Below, piece by piece: positions 44,861 through 63,065 of a stretch of DNA of 64,000 nucleotides. Below the pieces are notes generated by a model. The model was not told the origin of the DNA. It worked only from the letters and a program-made list of their open reading frames with translations, and made no database searches. Position 1 is the stretch's first letter. Every line of letters begins with the position of its first letter. Origin of the DNA: Ostrinia nubilalis. Lineage: Eukaryota > Arthropoda > Insecta > Lepidoptera > Crambidae. The translations under genes were made by a program, and so were the position numbers. Location: assembly GCF_963855985.1 (NCBI RefSeq), contig NC_087109.1, positions 6,964,001 to 7,028,000 on the forward strand. Direction: 5' to 3'.

Positions 44861-45967
44861 TTGTTAACTTCTTTAACCGTTAACTAAACAGTCCACATGC
44901 TACAGTAATGAAACTGAATAAACCATTAAATCATCAATCATTCTATTTCTCAATGTACGTTATCATAACGTACATGAAAAGGCTACAACGCTCAACAACT
45001 CTGATACAAGCACTGATAAGCTAATCTGTGTGTAATAGAAGTCAAGTGAACGATACGATAAAACTCCTCAGTGACCTCTCTGACGTTGTGCGGAGTCCAC
45101 GCCTGCGCCATACTTGCCGCGGTAAAAAAAAGTTAGTATTTTTTTTCTTCTGTGTGTTTGAACTGGCCGAAATTTTGTGTTCTTTTTTTTGAAAATTGAA
45201 CTTTGTGATTTGCGGCCATTGTTGAATTTAGTAGAAATAGAGAATCGGAAGTGTATGTATGAACGATTTTAATAAGTTTCAATTGATGATGTGGATGTTT
45301 TATCGAATTAAACGGGAAGCGACGCAATTTTACTAACAGTTCCATTATAGGAACAGTTTGATTTTAAGGTCTACTGTAAAGTTTTGAAATTTTATGTATT
45401 AAATTACCTACACCTACGTACTTCTTAGCTGTAAACGGATTTAAAATAATATAACTTTATCCATTATTTTTCCTTATCGGTTTGGGATAATAAAGTTACG
45501 CGGTATTTTAAATTCTTAACAATATTGACTAATCCGTTATTTTTATGATAGCTAGCTAAATAGTCGACATTGTCTCTAACACAATCGCACAAGTAGGATA
45601 TGTATCAATTTACGGCTAATTATGCGAGTTCCTAACGTTCCCTACTACAACACTAATTATTTGTATTAAAACAACCAAAAACTTTTACAGAATTTTTAGT
45701 CGAAAATATTTTACACACTGAATTAAAGAAACATAAGCGTTTGACACTGAAATAAGTGGTAAAATTCCTTGAGAACATTTTCAAATGGCGCGCAATCCTC
45801 AGAGAATATACCGATATTTTCCCCAGATACGTCATGGTATTTAATCCCTAATGCAAGAGCATATTCTTCTAATTTACTAGAGACCAATCGAGAATATTAT
45901 TTACACTCCCCTCGACTGGGTTCAGGAGGCTTGGTGTTTCCACATATTTTGTTTCTAGTAGTCTTTT

Positions 45968-46080
45968 CTTCTGCATGCGAGCGGCGCAGGACCGGTCTTT
46001 GTGGATATCCTTGGAGGGAGGCCTTTGTCCAGCTGTGGACGTCTTTCGGCTGAAACGAACGAACGTCTTTTCCGACGTCT
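45968..46080 (+). repeat. non-LTR retrotransposon 3' end scrap
   Basis: GGCGCAGGACCGGTCTTTGT, GAGGCCTTTGTCCAGC, TGGACGTCTTTCGGCTGAAA and CGAACGAACG are the 3' end of the same family as 41895-42290; the same ending is at 50645-50766. Confidence 0.65.
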
Positions 46081-47740
46081 GTTTCCGGGTCGAGAAGAGT
46101 GCAGGTGGTCCTCCTATCTCTTCTTCCGGTTCCACACTGAAAGATAAGAGCCTAGATTAATCAAGTCTATCTTTTCTCTGAGACTCCCCTTCAGATTTGT
46201 CTGTCGCTGTCTTTTATTTCTATGAATGAGATGCATACTTAGATCAGGCAAAATGGAACCAACGGCAAAGCTAATTTTTAAGGTTCCGTAGCCAAATGGC
46301 AAAAAAACGTAAACTTTATAGATTCGTCATGTCCGTCGGTCTGTCTGTCCGTCCGTATGTCACAGCCACTTTTTTCCGAAACTATAAGAGCTAATATAAG
46401 TATTTAAAATTAGTATTTAAAATACCTATACTGTTGAAACTTGTTCTAATTTGGTATTGTATCTCAGATTTCATTTTGGCTGTCTTATGTGGTTTATAAT
46501 AGCATCTGTCTTTGTAAGATCATAATTTTCCTACGAGTGTGAATATCTACAGAAACTTCAAAATTACATACCATACAACCGTAAAAACATTATTATGCAC
46601 AGTTTATTGCAAACGTGAAATAGTTATTTACTATGTTTTATACTGCATTGTATGTAGAGTTCTCCGTTCCTGTCATGCTAATTTCATCCTTATTACTAAC
46701 GTTTTGTTGAACAAAAGTGCGATTATCGTGCGTGACTTCTCTAGAAATACCACCTTAGGTAGGTACTATGCATTTACACAATACTTAGCAATTACACACT
46801 CAATGACAAGTTTTATCATCGTAAGCAAATATTCTGTAAGGAATCGTCATTTTAATGGATTAATAACCAATCTTCAAATGTTAATCCTTTGATTAATTTC
46901 TTTATCTAATTAGTTTAAGTACTTAGGTATGTGTCAAGATACGATACGACACTTAAACTAGTATGTAATCAGTGTAGCTATGAATTTCTCTATGTTATCT
47001 GTACGTATGGATATCTCGTTATCATTACGTTATAGTTTTTGGCTCATTTTCTAAAATTCCATAGGGATTATCAACGTCCCTTTGAACTTCCTGCACGGAG
47101 TTTAATTTAAGGTCATGGGGTATGAATTTGTCATCATCGCCATTATTGTCATGTCTGCCTATGGCATTCCAATGTCGAATTTCAGCTTTCTCAACTTTTT
47201 CATGATCTTCTTTTGCATCTAGATACTTACTGCTTGCTATCTTTTTGAGCTCGTTAGTCCATCAAGCTAGGGAAAGCATCCTTTATACCATTGCAATTGG
47301 TTTTGCAAAATTTTGTCATTACGAAAGAAAAACACCTATACGCTCTATATTTTTAATATTGACTGTTAGATAAATTCCTAGAGATGTTCTTATCAGACTA
47401 TTGCAGTTATTATCAGGTTGTTTATTATTATATTAACCCTTATAATGTTTATGAGAGCCATTTCAATAACGTATGATTGTCACGAATGTTATTTAGCTTG
47501 CGTTCGTGACTGATCTGTTTACGAGGTATTCATTAAGTAGCGCATCTTCGTTGGAATAACTGCTACTGCTTGGTAGGTCTTTATAATTTAAACTTATATT
47601 ATCTTTTCTATTATAAGCTAATGTGATTTCTGTATAATTTCTTACTGTCTGTGGTATGCACCATAAGTTAATGGTAGGTAATAGCAGATGTCAAATCTGC
47701 CACCCGCCTGAAACTGGAAGGAAGTCTTTCTTTTACTTTA

Positions 47741-48060
47741 ATTATCATCATCATCATCATCTCAGCCATAGGACGTCCACTGCTGAACATAGGCCTCTCC
47801 CAATGCTTTCCATTTTGCCCCGGTTGCCCGGTTGGTAGCGGCCTGCGTCCAGCGCTTTCCTGCTACCTTTATGATGTCGTCGGTCCACCTTGTGGGTGGA
47901 CGTCCCACGCTGTGTTTTTCGGTACGCGGCCTCCACTCCAGAACAGTCAGTTCTGCGGACTATGTGCCCTGCCCATTGCCACTTCAGCTTGCTAATCCGT
48001 CGGGCTATGTCAGCGACTTCAGTTCGTTTACGGATCTCCTCATTCGATCTCGTAAACTTT
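47741..48060 (-). repeat. non-LTR retrotransposon 3' fragment with (CAT)n tail
   Basis: CATCATCATCATCAT, then CATAGGACGTCCACTGCTGA, GTCGTCGGTCCACCTTGTGG, and on to GCCACTTCAGCTTGCTAATC. It is the reverse complement of the family's 3' end. The trinucleotide run acts as its tail. Confidence 0.7.
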
Positions 48061-48670
48061 TACTTTGAATTTGTCTATTTGCTATGGAATTAATTACTTA
48101 GCTGGTCCAATGACAGTTAAACTTTCCTCTGAGTGATGAAGCTTGAACTTCACTGATTTAGGTTTTACTGGCGTTGAAACAGTGTATTCTAGCTTCATAG
48201 GAGTTACTGTAGTGGGAACAAGAGGAGTTAACAGTGCCGTAATAAAACTACTGAAGTTTTCCGTAGTATAGAATAGTATCGGTTACCTAACTACCTTGAA
48301 ACTCAGATTTCTGGAATGAATGAAAATAATCGGTGACCAATGTGACCATCCAGGGAGAGGTTCAAAGAATACAAATTTTTCTCTTTCTTTTACAATCTGA
48401 TCGTGGGCAGGTAGATTTTGTCCTTTATTTAACCTTTTTTTTTGTCGCGGAGGAATTGCTTTGCGCACCGTCACCACTGCCGGAGGACAGGGTGGTGTGT
48501 GGGACTCCCGGCACCCTGAAAAGGGCGCTGCTCCGTCCTGAAAAGGACGAGGTATACCCACTAAAACTTCCGCGGCGTTCCGTCATCGCCCGAGTGGGGG
48601 TGTCGCGAGTATCCGGCTGTAGCCTTAGACTTACTTTATTTAACCGTGTTTTACTCCTCCCAGGGACACA

Positions 48671-55104
<6,434 letters not shown>

Positions 55105-55130
55105 ACAGGTAATTTGAAGGTCTATTCCAC

Positions 55131-55318
55131 TTTGATCACCTGGGTGATCAAATCCAGTTGAACAAAGTGGACTCCAGGCGACACTTTGGTGTCCTTTGAT
55201 CACCCATGGATAAGAAGTCCACTGATGACCTAGGACCCTAGGTGATCTTATCCATGGGTGATCAAATGACACCAAAGTGTCTCCTGGAGTCCACTTTGTT
55301 CCCCTGGGTGATCAAATC
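55131..55318. mobile_element. foldback MITE in epimerase 3' UTR
   Basis: Arms 55158-55213 and 55248-55303 share AACAAAGTGGACTCCAGG, GACACTTTGGTGTC and TTTGATCACCCATGGATAAG in inverse. TTTGATCACC motifs also mark the outer ends. It starts 27 bp after the stop codon and, if transcribed, would form a strong hairpin in the mRNA. Confidence 0.85.
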
Positions 55319-56067
55319 TAAATCAATTTGATGCAGCGACTTGCCTATAGGCAATTTATGAATATAGGGGACGGACACTATTCACAAGTAATATTTGAAT
55401 TAACTAAAAAGAAAAGGATTTTTAAATGTACGAAAATCTGGCTCATTTTCGTTTATTCTGATTTTTATTTCATTTGAACTCAACATCATTTGGCCAGTTG
55501 ACTTCACAAACAGAATCTAAAACGTCAAATGTGAGTATTGCCATAATTATGGAGACGGAGACAAATTTTTTGATAGCTCATAAAAATAATTATGTACATT
55601 TGACTGATGGTGTCCGATTCTCTATTTACCAGGGCTTTACCTGACAAAAAAATTTACCGAAGTACACAGTTATTGTTAAACATTAGAATCTTGAAATTAT
55701 GTAAGTATATTGAACATTTTTTCAATAGAATTGTATAGTTGCTACATTTATAAGATTACTACTTAATAGTCTGTCTTATAGACGAAAGCCTAAAAACAAA
55801 AGAAAGAGTTAACTTGCTTTGCAAGCTTTAGATGTACAAATGAAAAAAAAAATGCAATAAATAATTATATTTAGTTGTCAGTATTAGTGCATTCCGATAG
55901 CTAGGTTAGAGACACGGGATGATAGAAAAATTAACAAGTAATATAAACCAGAAATCGCGAATATAGGTCGCGCAGCGAAAGTTAAGGCAAACACGGTACT
56001 CACAGAGGTACCTAATATCTGAATAAAGTGCGCTTATGTACACTTCAAGTCCAAATAGACTAGCTAT

Positions 56068-56166
56068 TAAGGCTGGGTTGCTGCAACCCCATCAACAAAC
56101 GTCAAAAATCTCTCAAACTTCATACAAAAAGCATAGTAGGTATATTAGGTGGTGCAACTCAGCATA
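56068..56166. mobile_element. MITE family C, copy 4
   Basis: TAAGGCTGGGTTGCTGCAAC, the inner CAAACTTCATACAAAAAGC, and GGTGGTGCAACTCAGCATA. It is shorter than the other copies by an internal loss. Confidence 0.7.
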
Positions 56167-57121
56167 AATGTAGGCACTGAGCAAGCGAGAAAACATCGTC
56201 AGACTATACAGATACAAATCTTTGCTTGTGTCGATCGCCTCAACTTTCGTTGCGCGAACTATACGTACTTACACGTTTTTTAAATAAAATATCATGACGT
56301 GTCTCTCATCTATTTTTTTTTTTTACGAAATTGTTTAATTTAGTGCCATTTGATTCTTTTATTTAGCAATATAATCGACGAATATAATTTAATCTGTAAA
56401 ATTATTTAAAGAACCAATGTTTTTAATTTTTGTAGGTACGTTCCTATTTATGTTGCCATAAAATATTTTTATTTATTTAATTGACAACACCAAATGTGTT
56501 ACCAAAGGAATTTATTGCCAGTGCAAATAATATTTTAACTTATGTGTAGAATATATTTTATTTTTGTTTCTAGTTACATATTAATATCCAAAGATTTATT
56601 TTGTATTGTTTATTTAGAATATCTATGTTAAATTATAAGCTTCAATCCAAATGAACGATTTGGGGCTATTATTTATATAAATTATTCCAGATTTAATATT
56701 TCATAGACAAAAGACTAGCTAATATCCCAATAGATTTGAAATCTCATAGTTTATTTCGAACGAATGTACTATAATTTTAGATCGATGTTATTCGATCGAA
56801 GCTAATAGTTGATGAAATTTGTATCGATTACATTATTTAATATTTTCTCCTGTTGCTTAATTTTTAATCTGGCTTTTATGAGGGCTTACTTTTTCATTCT
56901 ATTGGCATTTATAAAATGTACTATGATATGTATCATTCCAGTTATTTGCATTTCTTATTCTATGTTACCAAAGGTACAATTAATTTTATCTTAGAAGTCA
57001 TGTATTTATTTTTTGCGGTGCTAATTTTATGTCAGTTATTCGAATTTATTATTTATCTAAATGTAAAATAAAAATAGTTTTTATAACCATTGTTTTTTTA
57101 ACCTAACGTATTATCACAGAA

Positions 57122-57164
57122 TGCAATTTCTGTTGCTACTATTATAGTAGCAACAGAAATTGCA
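57122..57164. repeat. perfect 43-bp palindrome
   Basis: TGCAATTTCTGTTGCTACTA T, one T, then its exact inverse ATAGTAGCAACAGAAATTGCA. Arms are 21 bp with a one-base centre. Confidence 0.9.
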
Positions 57165-60100
57165 CTCCCTTGATCAGGATCAGATGCGGACATTTTAACG
57201 GTAATAATAATAATGCAAAATTTCCAACGAACCTGGTGCATTCGAAATCGCACCTTACTACTACGCTCACAAGAGCGCAATTTTTTTGTGATCAGAATTG
57301 ATCTACCTCGCAGCTCAAGCGTCAGGGTTGTTTAAGCAAAGTAAAATAAATCAAAACTTAATTTAAAGAAGCAATTATTGTATTTACGATTAGTAAACGT
57401 TAATCTAGTGGTGTTTGTATTTCGTACCATCTCCAAAGTACCTATTAATAAACTTCAGTGTTGCGATAATTCGAAATTGGACAAACAGTTTTAAAAGGTG
57501 TAGTGTCGGAAAATAGACACGGTGAAGTAAAGTTAAGTTTTATTAGCTAAAATAATGTTTTTGCTATAGCTTTTTGCCATAAGTATTTCAAATTTATTTT
57601 AAAAAAATGCTGTTATTTTTAATTATTTAAATTACTACAGTTAATTATTATTTCTAAATATACGATTTTCCATTATAAAGACGAATAACAGTGCTGTTGG
57701 AACAATAAACCTTGATTGCGACGATGATCGACTGAGCGAGTATAGGTACGCGTGTGTACACAGGCGCGTGGCGGCCATGACTGATTTGCAACTTGAAGTT
57801 GTCGCGCGCTGTAGGTAATTATCTCGGCCGGCATAGGCGAGTGACGGAGGCCTGGTATTATGTACTATCCGCCTGATATTTCCCTTTATCCGAGACTTGT
57901 GAAACCAAAAGTTGTAGTTTATCTCACATAAGTTACTAATAATTAAGTTGTCAGAAAAAAGAAAACACAGTGGTATACAGTAATTAATTTCTGTATTATC
58001 TAAAATTACAAATCTTTCATAATTTCAATCATTACAAACTATTTCCATGATTATTCAGCACATACCTTTACTCTGTCGTCTAAAAATATTTCATTTACAT
58101 TTTATACAACATTTGCTAACAATATAGTTATATTTAATAAGAATCTGGGGGAAACGGAAAGTGGCAGTAAGTTGTTGACAAACAAAAAACGACAAAAATA
58201 AAAGTTAACACCAACGTGCTGAACCAAAAAGAACTTAAAGTACTCGGGAACATTAAACGATACAGTGTGTTAATAGAAATGCTGGAATATTCATTAATTC
58301 AAGTGAGATCCTAATACTATTTCGCCTACTGTTATGCTCAACACACTGATACAAAATGAGAAAAACATTGCACTTATCTCAACGCTTACAAATTACTACA
58401 AGGCCCAAAATGCCATATTGTTCCACACAAGTTATGCATCTATAACATCTTAAAACACATTGTAGGCACGAGTTAGTGAATGAATTCGAAAACTTAGTGT
58501 GATGCAATATGCCTCTGATGATATTTGATTGATCGTCAATATGATTAAAAATAAAGAAATTCCTTCCTTCAAAAGGTTTTGTACTAATTTTTATCAAATT
58601 TTGTCATAATAAAGAATAATGATTTTAAAGTAGAAATAATAAAAATATGAAAATCATATTAATAAGTAAATGTAAAGAAATATTGAAAAATAAATTGTAC
58701 AGAAGTATAACATTCGTATTGATGAGAAACATTATATTATGATACATACAATATATAAAAATTAATTAACCTATTGGTGTGAGTTGAATATTAAAATGTT
58801 TGTCATAAATACGCTTGATAAGACTTCGATTTACAGGTCAAGGTCACGTAAGAGTTAGTGAGGTCGCCGAAATATTCGCCCTAGAGTATCTTACCACCGC
58901 TAAATAATAATAATATTGCATTTGTGAAATTCCAATGACATTAAATAAATACCATAAAGCACAAAAAAAGAGAAACCATTAGGTTTGGAATCTAAGAATA
59001 CTTGCTCACTTAGCATTGAATAAACTAAACATAAAATAAATTTGTGAAATCCAATTTAGACGCTAAGTGTTGTCAACCTTAATTTGGGTAAAAAGTGGTA
59101 AGTACCATAATTATATCAATTAAGGCGAACCTATCGGCGTATTACTGAGGTATTAGTTATTATATCTTTACAAGAAACGTGTTAACATCTATTACTATCA
59201 AGCTGTGTCACACTATCGATTCAAACACATGTTGAACGTCAATTTTATCATGATTTGCAAAAAATAGATAATGTGATTTGTCGATTTCAAATAAATATAA
59301 GCATCAAAATAATGACAGTAAAATAAACTTTATGGACGCTTACATTAAGTAAGCGTTAAGGTAAAAATTGGCGCACAACTTGTATTAAGGTTATGGGGAA
59401 TAGAATGGGACTGAAATTGAACTGTAAATTCACTCTAATTTACCACCTTTATTGAGTTTTTTATGTGGAAATAAAGTCTGTGCTAAAAATATTAGCTGGA
59501 AGGAGGTGATATTTTTTTGTGATTGATTTTAAGGCTGCTTTATACTTATAATTACTCATGTAAGTAACTTACGTAATTAACTTATGATTAATTCGCAAAT
59601 GTAAAGACTTTGTAAGTCGCTTATCGTGATTTACCTAAGTTACTTACGTAAAGTAAACCATATCTATTCCCATAGACCGTACGTAAGTAATCGTAAGGCA
59701 ACCATTGGTGGATAGACCTATGGGGGCAATTGATATGCTAGCATAGTACCAATGTTAGTAAGCAGTTTGGAGTAAATCTAATTTCACTTTGGTCGCTAGG
59801 TAACTTACGGGGGGTGTGAAGGTTGTCTTGTCTATGCTATCACATCAATGCATTTTGTTATGTTTAACAAAACTAAATCTAACTATTCTTTTCGGATGAT
59901 TTGGCAAATCGTTCAATCTCATTATAAAAAACATTGTTTATGGTACTATTTTTGAACAGAAAACCGTTGGTATTCCACAACTTTTAATAATGGGAGTAAA
60001 AAAATAACTTTTAAATTATATTTTTCACTATTTACTGAAGACTGGCCGGTGGGTACTATTTTATATTTGGTGTTATAATGAATTCATGACTTGCCAAACC

Positions 60101-60590
60101 ATCTTGCGAGTGTATAGCACAGTGAAACATCGACGGCTAACAAAATCGCAACTCTGATTGAAACTGCACAGCAAACCAACAAAAATATACACAAATATAA
60201 TTTTGAAGGCCGCTGTTTCTAGATTTGACATATTCAAATCTACAAAATAGATATTGCTTCATCTGAAAGAGATTCTCTATGGTTCGAAGGAAGTGAGCAC
60301 TATGGTACTATTTCCAAAAAACATGATTGCGTTTAGCAGTGGTCACTAAATCATATTAATATACTAATATGCGTTATAAATTCAACAACAAATGTTGTAT
60401 TGTCAGTGTTGCTTAGTGCAATACGTTGAAAAATCAATGTGCAAACAATATGAAACCATAGTGCGAGCCTCCTTCTACAATTTTGCAATAGGTACTCAAG
60501 TGTGGGACCGAAGAGGTGTGTTTACTTGGTATGTTACATTGGTGTTTCTCATACGTTCACTACAGTCTTTAGCACTTGCCCAACGGTGGG

Positions 60591-63065
60591 TTAGCCTTCT
60601 CGTTTGATGCTGGGCATCTGCGGTGGGGGCTCCGCTAGGCCCTTGACCTGGAACAAGTTATAAAACAATTATTTATTTAATTATCTTTTACATAAGGGTC
60701 ATTATGATTGCTTCAAGCTACTTAAATAAAAGAACATCTTATAAAAAATACCAGATTTGTCTGAAAAGAAAATATCTACTTTTGATGTGCAGTTTTTTTT
60801 ACTCCATAACATAATATTAGCAAGATAAGACAGACAAGACAAAGGCCTCTCCAAAGAATTACCATAACGACCGTTCCTGTGCCGGTGATCTTTACTAGAT
60901 CGTCAGTCCACCTAGCGAGAGACCTGCCCACACTGTCTTTCAGCCCGTGATAGCAACTAGGGCATGGATACCGGTATACCGGTATACCGAAATACCGGTC
61001 AAAATTTTCGGTATTTTGATACCGGTATTTAAGGGGAAAATACCGGTATTTCGGTTTTTCGAAAAAAGTGATCTAATTTTGCAATATCAGCAGTTTTTCA
61101 ACTAATGGAAAGTCATTGATAGGTTTTACACCATCTCTTTTTATTTTTATACTTATTTTTAATATTGATTCAGATGATAATGATTCGAATCATCATATCG
61201 ATTCCAATAATCGATTGAGTCAAGTCAGTTCTGCTGATATCATTGAAGCGAGCACGAGTATCTTAATAAGCACGAAAATATACGTATTAATTAATGACCC
61301 TCTCTACGTCCAATGGCTCGTCACCACACGGCTCCCAAATCTTGAAAAGGGCCGTCTTAACCAGCGTATCCCTGTCAAGCCACACGAGTTGGATTTGCCT
61401 ATCCTTGTTCCCAGCCGATCCTTAACTACGGTTGCTGAAACTCTTCCCAGCACTCTCTTGAACGACTCTGTGTTATCTACTATGGCTGCTCCTCTTCCTT
61501 GCACCCTACTGCACGACTGCGTTGCCTAGCCGTATACCTGGTCCAAGGTTCGACGCCACGAAATCAACTTTGTGCGCGTGAAAATAGTTTGAATACTATT
61601 TCCCGTGCTTGCAACATTTTTCTTTACTGCTTCGCCCCTATTAGACGTAGCGTGATCGTATAATATCCTAAAGCCTTCCTCAATTTACGAGCTATCCCAC
61701 ACAAAAATAATTATTTAAATCAAACTAGTAGTTCCTGAGATTAGTGCATTCAAGCAAACAAACTCTTCAGCGTTTTAATATGAAACTGTTGTTGTTGATT
61801 ATTGGAGTCGAACCTTGGACCAGGCATAAGAATAGGCAACGCAGTCGTACAGGAGGGTGCAAGGAAGAGGGGCAGCCACAGTAGATAGCACGAAAGTCGT
61901 TCAAGAGAGAGCAAGGAAGAGGCGCAGCAACCGTAGTAAAGGAACGGCTGGGATGAATAAGGATAGGCGAATCCAACTCGCGAGGCTTGACTGGAATACG
62001 CTGGTTAAGGTGGCCCTTTTCAAGGCTTGAGAGCCAGCGGGTGACGAGCCATTGAACTTAGAGAGGGTAATTAATTATACGCATATTTTTTACTTTGTCG
62101 AAGATAAGCACGAAAACGGTTTGTCTAAAATATATGAATTTCGTCTTATTCAATGCAGGATTAAATGCCCTTCACCTGCCATGAAGATCAAGTCCTTTAT
62201 TTATACGGTATAACCATAAAACCAGAAAAATGCCCCTTTCGGAGGGCCCCACCACACCTCCGTCGAAGTCGAAAACTTAGGATAGTCTTAATGAGCAACA
62301 AATGAAGCTATTAAAACAAAACCTTTAGGAATTATTTCCGATTTGATTAATTTTCACGTCTTATTCTACTGGCCTATTAATAACTTTTCGCAAACGAGAC
62401 TTATTAATCGTTCTTGGAAACATTTAAACAGTAAATAGCAGTATCTCAAGAAATACCGAAAAAATACCGAAATTTCGGTATACCGGTAATTGAAATTTCA
62501 ATACCGGTATCAATACCGGTATAAAACTTATTCCGGTATTCCATGCCCTAATAGCAACACGGAACTTTTCTGCCCCAACTGCCACCAGTTTTACAAGCTA
62601 TGTATGTGCACTGCCCACTGCCACTTAAGATTGGCAATCCTGCAGGCTATGTTAGTTAGTTTTCCTACAGATATTCTCATTTCTGTTTTGACTTTTGATC
62701 ACGCATGGAAAAGAGTTTCCTGGACTAGAGATATAAAGATGGGCCCGGTTTCCACCAAGGCAGAGTAGAGCGAAGAAGTGTATTGAATAACCAATCAGAT
62801 TTCATTATTTCCACTTCTCTCCGCTCCGCGCCAAGTCGCTACCGCGGCCCAACACTTCTCCGCTACACCTTCGTGGAAACCGGGCCATAATAATGGACGA
62901 TGATGATGACTGACTGACCTTGAGCCGGGCAGCAGTCTTGAGGAAAGCGGGCAGCTGTTCCTGCGACACGTTCACCTCGCCGGCGTACATGAACTCCAGA
63001 ATCGCTTGCAGATGCAGATACGATACGTCCTTCAGGATTATTATCGGGTGCTTCGAGGGGTTTTC
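60591..63065 (-). CDS. BTB-domain protein, last two exons (5' end outside window)
   Basis: Exon 63065-62919 (49 codons) encodes the second half of a BTB/POZ domain: KHPIIILKDVSYLHLQAILE, FMYAGEVNVSQEQLPAFLK and TAARLK. It has an acceptor (CCATTACAG) and a donor (GTCAGT). The next exon starts at 60647 after TTGTTCCAG with VKGLAEPPPQMPSIKREG and stops at 60591. VKGLAE is the expected continuation of the domain, so the join is sound. Such proteins (ttk/broad/lola type) dimerise and act as nuclear transcription regulators, usually with C-terminal zinc fingers. None is seen here, so this may be a BTB-only isoform or gene. The intron holds a hAT element, a retrotransposon scrap and a MITE. The first half of the BTB domain must lie beyond 64000. 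I cannot name the orthologue. Confidence 0.85.
60835..60957 (-). repeat. non-LTR 3' scrap, part 1 (split by hAT element)
   Basis: AAAGGCCTCTCC, TTTACTAGATCGTCAGTCCA CC and GAGACCTGCCCACACTG belong to the family of 47741-48060. It continues after the hAT insertion at 62551-62690 (TTTTCTGCCCCAACTGCCA, CACTGCCCACTGCCACTTAA). Confidence 0.7.
60958..62550. mobile_element. hAT non-autonomous element with internal inverted repeat
   Basis: Termini TAGGGCATGGATACCGG and CCGGTATTCCATGCCCTA are inverted, flanked by ATAGCAAC on both sides (60950-60957, 62551-62558). The ends are dense in ACCGGTAT motifs. Inside, 61277-61556 and 61803-62087 are inverted copies of each other at moderate identity. The small open frames here show no hAT transposase motifs. 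It lies in the intron of the BTB gene. Confidence 0.88.
61277..62087. repeat. inverted repeat, ~280-bp arms, inside hAT element
   Basis: The left arm has CCAATGGCTCGTCACC, CTTGAAAAGGGCC, TTAACCAGCGTAT, CTGCACGACTGCGTTGCCTA and CCTGGTCCAAGGTTCGA. The right arm has all of these in reverse order and orientation, with about 15% difference. The spacer is about 245 bp. Confidence 0.85.
62551..62690 (-). repeat. non-LTR 3' scrap, part 2
   Basis: Continuation of 60835-60957 after the hAT insertion, starting with the ATAGCAAC duplication. Confidence 0.65.
62742..62886. mobile_element. MITE family B, complete copy
   Basis: GGCCCGGTTTCCACCAAGG at the left and CCTTCGTGGAAACCGGGCC at the right, with AGAAGTGTATTGAATAACCA ATCAGAT inside. 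A partial copy lies at 12554-12611. It ends 32 bp from the splice donor of the BTB exon. Confidence 0.8.

Larger units (their letters stand above)
42476..48670. other. gene-poor stretch with repeat scraps
   Basis: Only small mobile-element remains are seen (44802-44860, 45968-46080, 47741-48060), with no convincing host exon. A 23-bp perfect palindrome lies at 44954-44976. The GC-rich block 48440-48630 before the epimerase start is unlike its surroundings and may be a repeat or 5' regulatory sequence. Confidence 0.45.
55319..60590. other. gene-poor stretch between Gale and the BTB gene
   Basis: No convincing coding exon is seen. Contents noted are AATAAA at 55856, a MITE at 56068-56166, a 43-bp palindrome at 57122-57164 and a run of TTACGTAAGTAA-like motifs at 59540-59700 that may be a decayed MITE. 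Part is probably 3' UTR of the genes on either side. Confidence 0.45.

Noticed and set aside
45030..45111. Minus-strand small frame MAQAWTPHNVREVTEEF
   Set aside because: Good start context but only about 35 codons, no donor site at a sensible place, and no known family.
61116..61529. 137-residue frame inside the hAT element
   Set aside because: No transposase motif, and half of it is one arm of the inverted repeat; probably non-coding.
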